From Malurus cyaneus samueli (taxonomy: Eukaryota > Chordata > Aves > Passeriformes > Maluridae): DNA of 64,000 nt. The position numbers were made by a program, and so were the translations under genes. Positions 48,754 through 61,397 of the stretch are shown here, in pieces. The stretch lies in NCBI GenBank assembly GCA_009741485.1, contig CM019220.1, forward strand, positions 1,041,781-1,105,780. Reading direction: 5' to 3'. The notes under the pieces are model-generated. The model worked only from the letters and a program-made list of their open reading frames with translations. It was not told the DNA's origin and did not search any database. Every line of letters begins with the position of its first letter. Position 1 is the stretch's first letter.

Positions 48754-49449
48754 ACACTTTCTTCTGTCAGCATCACTTGCATGTGTGCTGAAGGCACTGT
48801 AACAGGCTGTCATGTTTTCTAATGACTGTAATTCATCTTGGGAAGCCATCAGCTTGGAAATAAAATATTGCTCTGCAGTGTGGAGATTGATGACCGTGGC
48901 CTGTTTATTGATTGAGCTGGAAAAATGAAAAAAATGGGGGGAAAAATTAATTTTTTTTGAAAGCTGGTAGCACCAGGATAACGGATTTGAAACCTGCCAT
49001 TTTCCTTTTTTTTTTTTACAATTCTCTATCATGTGGCTGCAACATGGGAAGAGACAGAAAATATGGTGTTATTGTGCAAAAGCCAACTTCATATTATTTT
49101 CTTTCCATATGTTTTTCAGTGCATTAAATATTTAAAACAGTGTCATCACTCCTCAGAAATGAATATACCTGTCACTCACCCCTATTAGCCTTAGATTTTG
49201 AAGAATTCTGGGATGAAATTCTGCTGAGATAAGAGCAGAGCTGATTAAACAAAGGATGGGGCAGGGCTGAGTGCTTTTCCCCCCCTAAATAAATCGGAAA
49301 TAAATCTATTTTCTCATTTTTACTTATTTAGTTTGAATGGAGGGAAGCAAATTCCTGATTTATGAAGTTCATGGTGTCTCTGCTGAGAGGAGAACAGGCC
49401 CTTAACAAAATAAAGACCTTAGGGTGGAGACAGGTGAGTGAATCCAAAA
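48750..49449. other. Non-coding stretch, nothing recognised
   Basis: AT-rich sequence with T and A runs near 48,950 and 49,008-49,017. No repeat family or exon is seen. Confidence 0.6.
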
Positions 49450-49690
49450 ATCCCAGGATCACCGAGGTTGGAAAAGCCCTCCAAGATCATCCAGTCCATC
49501 CTGTGACCAACTCCCACTTTGTCACCTCCAGGAGTGTCACCTCCAGGAATTCCTTGGACACCTCCAGGGATGGGCACTCCAAACCTCCCAGTGCTGGACA
49601 GAAATGGAAGAAATCATGGAATTCCTCCTGATGTCCAACCTGCCCTCCCCTGGCACAGCTTGAGGCCAATTCCTGCAGGACAAATCAGTG
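49450..49690 (-). mobile_element. CR1 LINE 3' fragment
   Basis: Minus-strand CR1: GATCACCGAGGTTGGAAAAG, CTCCAAGATCATCCAGTCC, CCTCCTGATGTCCAACCTG and GGCACAGCTTGAGGCCAATTCC. It contains a local tandem of GTCACCTCCAGGA-type units at about 49,520-49,550. Confidence 0.9.
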
Positions 49691-50539
49691 AAACCTCAAA
49701 TCAAACAAAAAATGAGGGTTGAGGTGATGGCACCATTGGGATGGAGGCTCCAGAATGGACTAAGAGATCCATGGAGGAATTTGGCACAGTGTGGGTCTCT
49801 CCTCTTCCCTCTTTGGGAGCAGCAACTGAGAAGTTTTTCCATAAATCCGAGTCACAATTATTGTGGATCCAATCATGTGCATTCCATACATTTCACTGAC
49901 TTCCAAATTCAGCAGTTTGGTTGAATTCCCAGTGGGGTAGCCATGGTTACATCCACCCCAAAGTCATCTCCAGTCTGGAAAAAAAAAAAATGACCTTAAT
50001 GTCTTTTTGTGAAAGTAGGAAAGCACGGAGACATTTCCAAGTATCTGTATTTGTTAAATTCCAAATTGCCTTTCTAAAAATACAGTTGTGAACTCCTTGG
50101 GAATTAGAAAGGAGACATCTATTTTGGAAGGCACATTTTAAAGCAATTTTAGGCTGAAATGAGGCCTAAAATTCTGGCCTTTTGTTCTTGTCATGGAGAG
50201 ACAGGGAATGAAAACCCAGAAGTAATCGTTTACAGTGATCAAAAAAAAAGAATATTTTCTGATCTTCCTTCCAGCTCCACTTCAGCTTTTACTGGTTTTA
50301 GTGGAGCTCAGCATCTTCCTTCAGCTGCAAAGTCAAGGACCAAACCCTGTTCCATAAATCCCTTTGTATTTTGGGGAGACAGTTAACAGAGAATTTGTTT
50401 CAGACTGTTTTAGCTCTAATGGCAGGCTCAGATGTGGTTTCGAGGTTTTTAATCTTTTCGTTCTTGCTGGCCTCCAAATTTGGAAATGATTAAATAGCTT
50501 AGGAATAAGAAACCAAATCGATGTTTGTTGTTTCTGGAG
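49691..50539. other. Non-coding stretch, nothing recognised
   Basis: It contains a short A run at about 49,979-49,990. Frames are short and no element is identified. Confidence 0.6.
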
Positions 50540-50830
50540 AAGAGGAGGCTTGGGGGGATCTCATTGATCTTTCCAGACAGGAAAGTGGGGAGAGGTGGGG
50601 TCAGGCTCCTCTGTCACATCTCAGGTGAAAGGACGAGAGGAAATGGCCTTCAATTTCACCAGAGGAGGTTCAGATGAGATATCAGAAACAAAAATATTCC
50701 CTGCAGGTGTGGCCAGACCTTGGAATAATTTGCCCAGGGAGGTGATGGATCCACCACCTCTGGAAGCGTTCAATACACACCTGGATGTGGCCCTTGGGGA
50801 CGTGGTACATCCCATCCACTTCAAAATATA
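50540..50830 (+). mobile_element. CR1 LINE 3' fragment
   Basis: Plus-strand CR1 ORF2 end: GGGGGGATCTCATTGATC, ATCTCAGGTGAAAGGACGAG, AATTTGCCCAGGGAGGTGAT, GGATGTGGCCCTTGGGGACG. The frame gives PWNNLPREV and a VALGDVV-type end, as in CR1 ORF2. Confidence 0.9.
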
Positions 50831-51297
50831 TATTGGTATCATCCAAAAATATTTGAGTTAAAAATAAATAAATCCAACATGTCCAGGCAAGGATTTGTTC
50901 TCAGTAGCACCTACAGCTCCCCGGGGTTTTTTGCTCAGTTTTAATTTTGTTTTCGCGCTGCAAAGAGAAGCCTTTGTTTGAGCTCAGGAGGAGCACCTGT
51001 GGAATCCTTAAACATTTTTGGGCATGTTTGAAAAGCTCAGCCTTGTGGTAAAGATTTAATCTATCAAAGTGGTATAAATAATGCAGACACAGCCTCAGGT
51101 GTCACTTCTTCCCCTCGCAGGTCGGAAAGGAGCAGAAGAATCGCTCCGGTGTGTTTTAAAATATTGCTCAGGCAGAGCTGTGACAGGTCCTGGGCTGGCC
51201 CTGAATTATTGGTGTCTATTTATTTCTGATTATTTATAAGGGCCAAAACCACTCTTTACAAACCACCAGGATCCAACATAAACAGCAAATTGTGTCG

Positions 51298-51301
<4 letters not shown>

Positions 51302-51330
<29 letters not shown>
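51302..51330. repeat. Poly-A tract (A29)
   Basis: Twenty-nine A followed by CAACAAAAAAAAAG. It could be the tail of a plus-strand retroposed transcript, but the upstream 200 bp resembles no known gene or SINE, and birds have few of either. Confidence 0.93.
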
Positions 51331-51897
51331 CAACAAAAAAAAAGTCACAGCTATAGCTCTAAAGGTTCTGCTTTTCAAGCAATTAAGAATTACTCAGCAG
51401 AGGTTAATTGATTTATGTTTGACAGCTGACGTGGTGCTTGATGAATATCTCTTGAAATAAATCACCAAGACAAAGTCACCTTTTTTTTGTAAGATTTAAG
51501 TAAAAATACCTGCAGTGTGGAACAAAAACTGTCCTTGCAGAATTCCAAAATCATTGTGTTTTGCCAAAAGTCTGTTTTCACAACAGAATCCAGGAAAACA
51601 GCTGCAGGTTTTGTAATGGATGAGCTCACAGATCCTGTGAGGTTCCCCAGGTGCTTGAGAGGTCAGAAAAAAATAAATCCAAAACATTCCTGCCATTTTT
51701 ATTAAATATCTGCATTTCCCACCATGTCTTAAAAGTTGTCTTTTAGCCTGGATGTTGATGTACTGTGAATTCAGATGAATTTAATAAGTGTAAACTACAT
51801 TATTTCGTGCAGAATTGTATGTATTACACTTAGATTCAGAAAGATGTTTTCTGCTACAGAAAAAAAAAAAAAAAGGAATTGGGAAGGTATGATAATA

Positions 51898-51945
51898 AGA
51901 TAATTTATGGGTGAATAAAAGATAAAAGATAATTTATGGGTGAAT
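51898..51945. repeat. Short tandem duplication
   Basis: The 19 bp unit AGATAATTTATGGGTGAAT occurs twice, separated by a short AAAAGATAAA spacer. Confidence 0.9.
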
Positions 51946-53161
51946 GGTTCAAATGAAAATCCAGCCAATGATGGGTTTTATCGGTTGGGACGTGCAGCTG
52001 ATGAGGCGCTTTATGTGTAGCTCTTTTTACAGGATGTGCTGATAAAATGTGGCATTTCTTTCCCTAAAACCTGAACATGCGAAAAGCTCATTTTATCACA
52101 CAAAGATTAGAGCTGAAAAAGTCACATTTATCTGTTGCTGCCTCAGACATCCCGAGCTGCACAAATATCCTGCTGTGTGCGTTTGCCGTGTCCCAGTGTA
52201 AAATGCAGCTCCCAAAATGGGAAAAATGTTTGAAAAATGGGTTTAGGGAGAGGTTTGGGTTGCTGGGAATTGGTTTGTAGGGTTGCTTGGGGTCTTTCTC
52301 TGTGTTCTGTTCCAGTGCCAAGGGCTCCCCAAGGTGGGTGGGATGGAGGGGAGGGTGAGCTGGAGGGATGCTGGAGCACATCCCAAGGATCGCGTTCCCA
52401 GAAGAACCGGAGCAGCGCGAGCCCAACGCCGACACTTCCCCCTGTACCCAAAGGAGCTGCCAGCCCAGAATGAGCAGACACCTGCTCCTCCTTTATTTTA
52501 GCTTTTCAGGGGAGCTGAGCCTCTGAAGGGTGTTGCTGTCAGGTCTTGTTCCCGTCACCTTCCAGCTGCTCTGGAGGGTCTGCGCTGGAATGACTAGTGT
52601 GTCCACGAGGAATTTCTCCATCTCACTCTGTGAAATGGAGCCTCCCCACCTGACTCACAACAGACCAAATTTCTGACAGTTCAAAAGGTTCAAATAATGA
52701 TGATTCAGAAAACACGAGGCTGAAACTTTTATCCTTGGAAATCCATGCGAGATTGGACCCAAATGACGACGGCGTCTGACCCGCGCGGTGCTGGATGTGC
52801 CCATTTCACAGTCTGGGTTTCCACAAACGCCCTCCACACCTGCAGGGGGAGAATTGGGTGGTTTGAAAGCCAGGAGGGATCAGAAGAAGGGGAAGGAGCT
52901 GATCCCCAGCCCAGCACTGCCGTCACGCCTTCAGCAGGTGCTGCTTTGTCCGTTCCGGAGTCTCGGATTAATTCTTTGAAAGCTTTCAACCAGATCATCA
53001 GTGCTGTGGAAAGATGTGCAAGGGGAAAGGGAACAGAAAAAACAGGGGTTTTCTGCTCCCAGAGCTGTGTATGGGAAAGAAAACAACTGTTCTGCAGCTG
53101 AGTGGGAGCGTCCATCATCAAGGGACATGGCACAGCTGGAGGCGTGGGGAAATGTGGGGAA

Positions 53162-53600
53162 AAGCCATGGAATCGATTCTGGGATCACAAAGGCTGGAAA
53201 AACCCTCTGGGTCCAACCAGTCCAACCATTCTGAGCACTGCCAAAGCCACCACTGACCCTTATCCCCAGGTACCACATCCACAGGGCTTTTATATCCCTC
53301 CAGGGATGGGAGCTCCCCCCTGCCCTGGCAGCCTGTGACAATGTTTGGCCACACTTTCATAAATAAATTTCGTGCATAAATATTCCCAATATTGAACCAA
53401 AAAATGCTCTAATGCAACTCAAGGCCATTTCCTATTGTCCTGTCCCTTGTTCCCTGGGATCCCCAGCTGGCTCCACTCTCCCATCAGGAGCTATTGGGAG
53501 CAATAAAGTCCCACCTGAGGCTCTTTTTCTCCAGATTAAACACCCTCAGCTGCTCCTCATCAGACTTGTGTCCAATTTCCACCTGCCCTGGGTTAGATCC
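53162..53600 (-). mobile_element. CR1 LINE 3' fragment, long
   Basis: Minus-strand CR1: GGGATCACAAAGGCTGGAAA, GCCAAAGCCACCACTGACCC, CTCCAGGGATGGGAGCTCCC, GCAACTCAAGGCCATTTCC and CTGCTCCTCATCAGACTTGT. About 440 bp, one of the longest in the window. Confidence 0.92.
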
Positions 53601-55197
53601 CATCCTTAAATAGCCCTGGCAGGGGTTGGGGTGGTTTTTTAGGGGAAGAAAAGTGAAGGTGAGAAGCCCTTTGGGTGAGGAAGAGCCTCCAACCCTGCTC
53701 CTTTGTGCTGCTGAAGAAATGTCACCTCCTCTGCATTCTGGACCCTGCACAGAACCATTTGAATGAATAATGTAAGTGGTTTAAATTTATTTCTGGTCTT
53801 GCTGCCATTGTTGAAGTTGCTCTTAACTCTGCTGTTGGCAAATAAAAGCCAGGGAGGTGTTGTTCTATCAGTAAGGAAATATCCAGAGTGAGGAATGGGA
53901 TAGAGATGCACAACAGAAAGATCTGTAGGTGTTTGGTGTAAAATATTGTGCAATTTGGGTGTGAAAATACGTAAATGGAAAGTAGGAAGTTAAAGAAAAT
54001 AGCAAAAAAATATCTGAGGCCCGACCTGATGCAATAAAATTATTTTGGAGTCAAAGTCTAAGGTCAACAGCAGTCCTGGTGCTTGATGTCATCCCCAGAT
54101 CCACCTGGGATGGACTTCACCTTTTTGAGGTGAAAGTATGGAGATATTTTTTTTATTTTAGCTGTTCTGGATTTATCTAATAATGCAATCAGTTTATCTC
54201 ATCTCTGCTTCTCAAATTTACTTTTGACACATCTCCTGTTTTTAATTTGTGGAAATGAGGTTGGAAAGTTCTGTACTGGAAGCTCTCACAGCCTCCAGAT
54301 TTCACATTTCAGCTTCTGACTTTGTAGAGATGAAAAGCTATCACCTCTAATATAAAATAAGTAATCCCTGTTAAACCTTCTAATTCCTATAAAGTTTTCT
54401 AATTCCTGAAAACTTTTCTAACTCTCCTTTGGTTTTGCTCACCAAGGTTTGAATTTTTTTTAGAGGGAGGTATTAAAAACTGGGTAAAAAAGAAAAAGTC
54501 ATATTCACTTTCAGTACAAAAATTAATTAGCCCAAGAATTTCAATTTTCATAGTGGCAAGTCATCCTAAATTAGCTTTCCTGTGGGAAAACAAAAGGTTC
54601 AATTAAAACAAAAGACCTGTGTGGAAGAAATTCTGCAAACTATTTTTGAGTGGGGTTTTCAGATGGGTGACAAAATAACAGGGATATTAAGATTTTATTC
54701 GGGTCTGAGCTTTCAGAAACTCAGAGAGTTTCTTATACCAGAGAGCAAAAGATAAATAGAGTCAGTTCTGCATGACTTCTGATATAAAAACTAATTAGAT
54801 GGAAAATTACTTTGAAATAGAAGAAGTGGCTCGATATTAGGTGATTAACAGTGCTGGAGTTCTGTAACAGCTGAGTGACAACAAGGATGTTCTCTGTCTA
54901 AAACCTGAGAGCAAAGGCCCTGCTTGACACGAGTGATTTAAAACCACTTTTTTTTGGTGCTTTGGATATTTCCTCTTGTTCACTGTAGTGTTGAATGCCC
55001 AGATATTTTGGTTCTGCTCAGAGGTGATTTCAGGGTTTGATAAAATTGGCCAGGCTCATCCTACTTATCCTGGAAAACTTATGGAGAACATAAATTCATG
55101 GTCATTTTGGTTTTGACTTCCTCTGTGAGGGCAAGAAAACAATTCCTGTGGTCCATGCAGCCTGATTTAGTCGTTTCAATCTCAAAAATTAAAAATT
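53601..55197. other. Non-coding, AT-rich stretch
   Basis: No mobile element or gene is recognised. Frames are few and short because the sequence is AT-rich (54,140-54,900). Confidence 0.6.
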
Positions 55198-55479
55198 TTA
55201 ATTATCTGATTTAGTCTGGAATAAGTCTCCTTTCCATGTGGGCACGACCTCAGGTAGATGAAGCTTTCCAGTTTGTCTGATGATGACAAGGTCTTGAAAA
55301 GCATCTGGGAGCATCTGATTGAAAGCAGAGGCAATTTTATCTCTGTTGGTGAAATCCTTGGCTGCAGAGAGGTTTGCATGAGTGAAGTAGATCAGGGCAG
55401 GGTCTGGAGCCTGGAGTAAGAGAGATACAATTTTTTCCCTGGACTGGAACACGGCCTGAGCTTTCTCTGTCTTCATGTT
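55198..55479 (-). CDS. Candidate exon of an unknown minus-strand gene
   Basis: The minus strand is open from 55,479 to a stop at 55,198 (94 codons). It is preceded by a pyrimidine-rich tract and CCCATCAG, a good acceptor. Entering at 55,479 reads in phase 0, with Met as the second residue. Composition is protein-like, for example QAPDPALIYFTHANLSAAKD and NRDKIASAFNQMLPDAFQDL. A possible donor at 55,249|55,248 (CTGAG|GTCGTG) is weak; otherwise it reads to the stop, with ATTAAA overlapping it, as in a last exon. It is not CR1. I do not recognise the family. Its phase does not match a direct join to 61,829-62,129, so other exons would be needed. Confidence 0.33.
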   Translation of the reverse strand, partial: NMKTEKAQAVFQSREKIVSLLLQAPDPALIYFTHANLSAAKDFTNRDKIASAFNQMLPDAFQDLVIIRQTGKLHLPEVVPTWKGDLFQTKSDN

Positions 55480-55526
55480 CTGATGGGCAAGTAAGAATTG
55501 CTTTGGGTTTGTGTGTGAAAATCAGT

Positions 55527-55620
55527 AAGAACATAAGAAATGACCTCCTGGAAGAGGCCAGGGCCCATCCTGGCCCAGCCTCCTGCCTCTGGAAGAGTGG
55601 GAGATGTTATTTGGGGTGAG
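55527..55620 (+). mobile_element. Possible ancient CR1-like remnant
   Basis: AGAACATAAGAAATGACCTC followed by CATCCTGGCCCAGCCTCCTG resembles the start of the 3' region of old sauropsid CR1/L3-like elements (AACATAAGAA... CCAGTATCCTG). Only about 90 bp, so tentative. Confidence 0.4.
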
Positions 55621-57126
55621 GAAAGTTTTAACTTACACACCAACAGTGAAAATATTGAGGCTGAGCTGCCTTTCCTTTTCTTCGATTTTTCCCCCCAGAT
55701 TCTGGGTGTCAGGAGCTGATTTTGGCACCGGTTTCTTTTAGCAGCTGTTGATTAAGTAATTCTCCCTTTTATTTTTGGCTTAATTTGGAATAATTTTCAT
55801 TACTTCTGAGGGCTCAGATCCCTCATTTTGTTGTGGTTTAACCCTTGACTGTTCTTCACCTTCCCTTTGGTCAAAAACCCTGCAGGGACACATTTTGGGT
55901 TGGGGGATGTGGAAATGATACTTCCACAAAAAAACACAGAAATTTGTTTCCATGATTGAATCAAAGGAAAATTACTCTGGGCTGGATGTGTGGCACTTTG
56001 GGAACTGGCATGGGATTCCAGTGATTCCATGGGGTGGATCCTATCTTTGGTTTATCCCCATAATCTCAAAGATGGAAGGGCAGGAAGCTGAATGAGGGGA
56101 AAATATCTTTGCTTGGGTTCAAGGAACTTGAGTTAGGAGAGCCCAAGAACTCCTTGAGGAGATAAAGACATTGGAAGAGGACAGGGAACACGTTCTGGAA
56201 AACTCTAAAGGATGAGCCAGCAAGAAAGGGGGCGTCAAAAAGCAATGGGGAACAAGGAATAATTAGTGAAAAGGATTTTCTAAGGGAGATTTTTCTGGAT
56301 CAATCTTTGTGCTTCTCACTCCAGCAGCTCTCACACTCGAGAAATGAGAAATTTAAAATGCTTTGGGAAGGCCTTTCTCAGAGCAAGGCCTTGCTTTCCC
56401 CGAGAATGCCCTGCCTGGCTTTAGCACGGCTGAGCCTAAATTAACATTCCATTTTGGCTGCTCTGCAGACACAATCTCTCTGTAACTGGAGATTTATCCC
56501 CCAGCTGGTGTGCCAAGTGCCACAGAGAGATGAGGCCATTCCCAACACCAAATATTTTCTTTTTCCACGCTCAGCCTTTGAAGGGATCACACAGAACAAG
56601 GTTTGGGACAAAATTGCTCAGGGGGAGAGGCAAAATTTCAAAAGTCCTCCTTTTTTTTCTGGCATTCTCTTTTAATGGGAAAGTTAAAAAAGCAAGTCCC
56701 ACTTGCAGGTAACTAGCAAAAAAAATATTATTTAATAAGTATTTAGCACTTTGGTTTGCAAAATACAATTAATTTAGATTTTCTATACAGAATGCTCCTC
56801 AGCAAGGACAAATCTCTCATGAAAACCTCCTCTAAAGAAGAATAAAAATCACTTTTATGTGACAAACTCCTGAATTAAGTAATACTTGGATGTTGAAAGA
56901 TCTCAACAGAACTGGAACAAAAGAGAAAAGCCTGACTGAAAAAGCAAATCATTCAAAATGTGCCTGGCAAAGGGAGTTCAGGGTTTGCTGTCTTGAGGGT
57001 TTTCACCCATCACTCAGGCTGCTGTCACCACCTGGAGGGAACAAAAATCTTCAGACTTTCAGGGTACAGCTGATGAATTTCTTCAACCTTGATGAGTGGG
57101 AAAAAATCTGTGTCCTGCCATTCTGG
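55621..57126. other. Non-coding stretch, nothing recognised
   Basis: A plus-strand open segment at 56,454-56,675 has no recognisable domain. No clear repeats are present. Confidence 0.55.
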
Positions 57127-57372
57127 TCAGGAGAGCTGGAGAGGGACTGGGGCCAAGGGATGGAGGGACAAGACACAGGGAATGGGGTCACACTGCCAGA
57201 GGGCAGGGATGGGTGGGATGTTGGGAATTGGGAATTGTTCCTGGGAGGGGCTGGGATGGAATTCCACCCCTGGATCTCTGGAATATCCAAAGCCAGGTTG
57301 GACAGGGTTTGGAGCAGCCTGGCTTGGTGGAAATGTCCCTGCCCATGGGAGGGGTGGGATGAGCCACAAACC
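57127..57372 (+). mobile_element. CR1 LINE 3' fragment
   Basis: Plus-strand member of the 1,305/15,117 subfamily, truncated further at its 5' side: begins GAGAGCTGGAGAGGGACTGG, continues through GGGAATTGGGAATTGTTCC and ends near GGGGTGGGATGAGCC. The 236-codon plus frame at 56,890-57,600 runs through it and is not a gene. Confidence 0.92.
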
Positions 57373-60300
57373 CAAACTTTTCCCGGGTTCTGTGAGGTGA
57401 GGGCAGTTCATGCCCCAAGGAGCAGCTCTTGCTCAGAGCTGGGAGCAGGAACTGCCTGGGATGGATCTGGAGAAGCTGCTGGAAAGCACAGCAGGGAGGA
57501 ACATGGGGCAGAGCTGCAGGAGCTCCAGGGCTCCTTCCAACAGCTGGGGAAGGCTCAGAATTCCTGGGGGGAGCTTCAGCTTCAACAGGGGCAGCTTTAG
57601 GGACAATTCAGGGATATTTCCCTCAAGTTGGGTTCCATGGGGGAGGTTCTGGCTGTGCTGGTGGTGAGTGGGGAGGAGCAATGGGATGAGCTGTTCCCAG
57701 GGCTGCAGGGCCCTTGGGATGGGAGCTTTTCCAACATTTGAACATTTTTGGGAGGAGCAGGGGGATGAGACCTCCAGGGATTTGTTCTACCTTGGGAGAT
57801 GGCTCTGTTTGGAGCAGCCACCTCCAAAGATCTCCCATTCCAGGTCATTCTCTGAGCCTCTGGTTTCTCAATTTGTACCCAAATGGGAAACCACGAGAGG
57901 TTTTTTTAACAAGGCCCAAATCTCTGTCCTGTGGGTCTGCTTCAGTATTTGGCAATTTATAAACCTCTTTTTTTTTTTTTTAATTTTCTCCTTTATCCTA
58001 ACCCTTCCCTTGTGTGGTTATCTGACTGCAAATTCTCAGAAGGCAAATTTGGGTTTTGGTCTTTATCTTCCAGGAAAGGCAAAATATAACCCAAATATGT
58101 GACACAGGCAGCTCTTCTTCTGGTTTGACTTTTAGTCCTAATGGTCTCATCTAAGGTATGAATTCATTTCAACTGCTTTTATCCTGTTTCTGTTGAACCC
58201 TCAAAATACAAAGGAAATGAGAATTCTTGTTCCTGCTGATTGGAAATGTAGCTATTGTGAATTTTATGAAATAGCTGGCTGTAATTTTAGAGCATTAAGA
58301 TAATTTACTAGCCCCATCTACCAGTGCTAAAATAGAAATATCTTTAAATTTTCTCAGTATTTCACTCTTTTTGACGCCTTTTTTTTCTCATCTTTCAACA
58401 AACTGTGTTTTCACTCAGTGCCTGCTGCATTTGTGAAACGTTACTGTAGTTGGTCTGTAAATGTCATGATTATTTGTTTATAAGAACTAGATCAGTTCAT
58501 GAGGGGGGAAAAAAACCCAACAAACCACTAGTGAGGTTTGTATTTAATACAATATTGTTTTCCTGAATTATATTGGGGCAACATTGATCTGACTTCTTTG
58601 CTTTTCTTGGCTTTTTTTTTTTTTCTTGTTGTTGTTGGTTGGGTCTTTTTTGGGGTTTTTTTGGTTATTTTTTTTTAAATTGTTTTAAAATGTGCTTTAC
58701 TTGAACTTTTTTTACCTTGAAAGCTTCTGCTGAGCTTGGGGAGTTTGGGGTTTAGGTGATTTCCTAAGAGCTACAATTCTTATAAACCACCAGATAAATT
58801 TATATCAAATTAATTGCCCTACCCCTACCAGCTTTCAAAATCTCAGAATGCGTGGATTCAGATGAGAGTTTTAGAACTCATGCACAAATTTTGCTGAAGT
58901 TTTGATGGAGGAAATGTTCAGCTTTTTTGTGTACTCCCTCTAGTGCTGAAGGTGCTGCATGGCTGAAAAAACAAACAGGGATTTGTATTCACCAACCCAG
59001 GGGAAAAAAATTAATGCCATCTCTCATTTCTTCCTTGTTTTAGTTCCTTTTGGCTTTGCTCTCGTGGGAACCTAAGCCCTGATGGCAAATGTGTTGTGTG
59101 ACCAGTTGTGCTTGAAAAATCAGGGTTAAGTTGGGCTTTAAAAATGTTAAAATTGTTTCAAAATTTGCCAAGTACAAAAGAACTTAGATTAGAAAAAGCC
59201 TTTGCTGTCGGTTGGTGCCTGACCATTAGAAAAAAATTATTGGTGCCGAAATGAATCTTATATTCAGGCATCTATTTGTTGCAGTTCCTCGCAGCCACAT
59301 TTAAACTGGGGCTGGAAAGAAAGACCTGGATGAAAGCAACTCGGATTTTTCAGTTACATAAAACTCTGAAAGGCTTTTACAAATTGCTTCTGTGTGGGAG
59401 GCAGCTTGCTGCAAAGCTGTCACTTGAAACTTTATCAATCAGAAGACAGTGCTGGTTTTAATTATGTGATTTTCAAAGTAAAATAACTTTCTTTTAATTT
59501 TTTTTCCTCCCTTGCCTGAAAATGTAGAACAGAGTCAGGTGAGATCTGGAACAATCTGAAGGATTTTTGAAGAGTTTGCTGGGTTTAATTGAAACAGCTT
59601 CAAAAAGCTGGCTTTTATGAAGTGTAGTAGAGTCGGAGCTTTTTTAGCTTTCTTCTTTTTTTTTAAAAGAAAGACCTTGTTCTCCTTGTACATTGTGCAA
59701 ATTGTCACCAACTTCTAATTATCTCTGTACCCAGCCACGGTGCCCATCTCAGTGCTGTAAAGATCTCCACTCTCTGTGTTTTTTGGCCTCATTTCGGTGC
59801 CTTGAGCCCCAAAATGATGTGACACTGAAATTTCGCGGCGGGGGCAGCGAGCGCCGGGCTCTTTGCAGATTTCTGACAAATCCCCGCTTCATATTGACAC
59901 TCTGCAGTTGTCACCAAAGAGGTGACACCCCTGCAGACATCCTGGTGTTTGCTGGGACAGCTCCAGAGCTCCCTGCTCCATCCCAGGGATGTCACAGATC
60001 TGCGTCTCCAGAGCCGGGTTTTATACGGCTCTAGCAGGAGAGACGGTGGGGAAGGGATGTGAATTAATCATGAACACTCCATTTTGCTAATGTGTTTGGT
60101 GATGGGGGGGGAGAGAGACAGACAGAGTGTTGTTTCCTTTTGCTCTTTTCCTTTTTGGGTTGTTTGACTTCATTAGGAGTTGGATTTTGCTGTTTGTTCT
60201 CACTCTGGGAAAGCAGGCAGCACTAACATGTCACGCCGTGGTGACGGATCTGTTCTCCAAACCCTCTTCTCCAGCGTTTATTGTGCAACACAGTTGGCAC

Positions 60301-61397
60301 TGCTACCTGTTGGAATTGGATAAAATCATGATTTCTACTAGAAAAAAGGAAGGCACTTAGGCTCTGATTTCTGCTGGTTTTGAGACCGGTTTCTTCTCCT
60401 CCCAATTTTCGCATCATCTTTGCTAATTGCCTCTCCTCTGGCAGCGCTGTCCTTTTTCTCAGCCTGGTGCTTGTAGGTTGTCTGAGAAATCCTCCCGGCG
60501 TGGGGGTGACTGAGCTGCTGATAAAAATGATGGATTGCAGTTCTCCTCCTGGGCTCCTTCCACTGACCCAGTGCTCAGTTGGGACGGGGTCACAGCTCCT
60601 CACCCCCTGACTTGGTGTAGATTCCCTTTAGGATATTTCACAGCCTTTTCTGTGTCCTTTTTCCGAGTCTGGCTGCTTCCCTTCCCTCTGCTGCTTTGCT
60701 TCTCCTCCAGCTTGGTTTTAAATCACGCTGTATTTTTGGATTCTTCCCCTCTGAGGCTGTGAACTCTTGAAGAATGGGTTTTGCTGTGGTTTAGGGTCTC
60801 TCAGGGTCACAACTGCTGCCCCTGCTGTCTGGGAGTGGGGCGCGTCAAAGTCAACCCTCCCAGTTTTTGGCGTTCAGACTCAAAGCCAAAAAAAGAAATG
60901 TGGCTGAATCTTTGGGAATTTATGCCTTCCACCCCCTGGGTTCTTCCAGGTCACTCGAACAAAAGTGCCAGCTGCTGTGGGTGAGCTCTTTTATCCCTCC
61001 TTTTCCCACACTCCTGGCTCAGCAATAAAATCAGTCAGGAGTGTTGCAGATGTAGAGGTTTGTCTCCAAAGAGATTCCCCCCACCCCTGAGAGATCCCAA
61101 TCTGCATCTCTGCCCTTCCCTTTGTGCTCCAAAGCCTCGGAGTGCAAAAGCTCTCCAAGAGAAGCTGATCTGAGCGCTGCCTTCCTGTTCTCAGCTGGCA
61201 GAGCAGCCTTGGCCCCATCCATGTGATCCCAGGGAAAGGGAAGCTCAGCAGAGCCCAGAACCATCCGAGACCAAGGAAAAGCTCTCAGTGGAGCCCTGGA
61301 GCAGCACAAGGAGCTCCTGACCCATTGGTGATCCAGGTCATGAATTCCCAGGTGGGTCTTGGTGCTGCTGCAGGAACCACGTCCAGAAATTTCTCTG
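57373..61397. other. Non-coding stretch, GC-rich then AT-rich
   Basis: 57,373-57,860 is GC-rich and open in many frames without recognisable domains. 57,968-57,980 and 58,610-58,675 are T-rich. 59,270-59,640 and 59,815-60,060 are repeat-free, the latter with a small CpG cluster (TTTCGCGGCGGGGGCAGCGA), and could be regulatory. No gene is supported. Confidence 0.5.

Larger units (their letters stand above)
50831..53161. other. Non-coding stretch with a poly-A tract
   Basis: It holds the A29 tract at 51,302-51,330, a small tandem repeat at 51,898-51,945 and a CpG-bearing segment at 52,760-52,800 (AATGACGACGGCGTCTGACC). No gene is recognised. Confidence 0.55.

Noticed and set aside
48589..49032. 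Minus-strand frame with a poly-isoleucine run
   Set aside because: The run is the TAA microsatellite read on the minus strand, and the frame also covers a CR1 end.
56890..57600. 236-codon plus-strand frame
   Set aside because: It runs through the CR1 fragment at 57,127-57,372 in a frame shared with other CR1 copies in the window.
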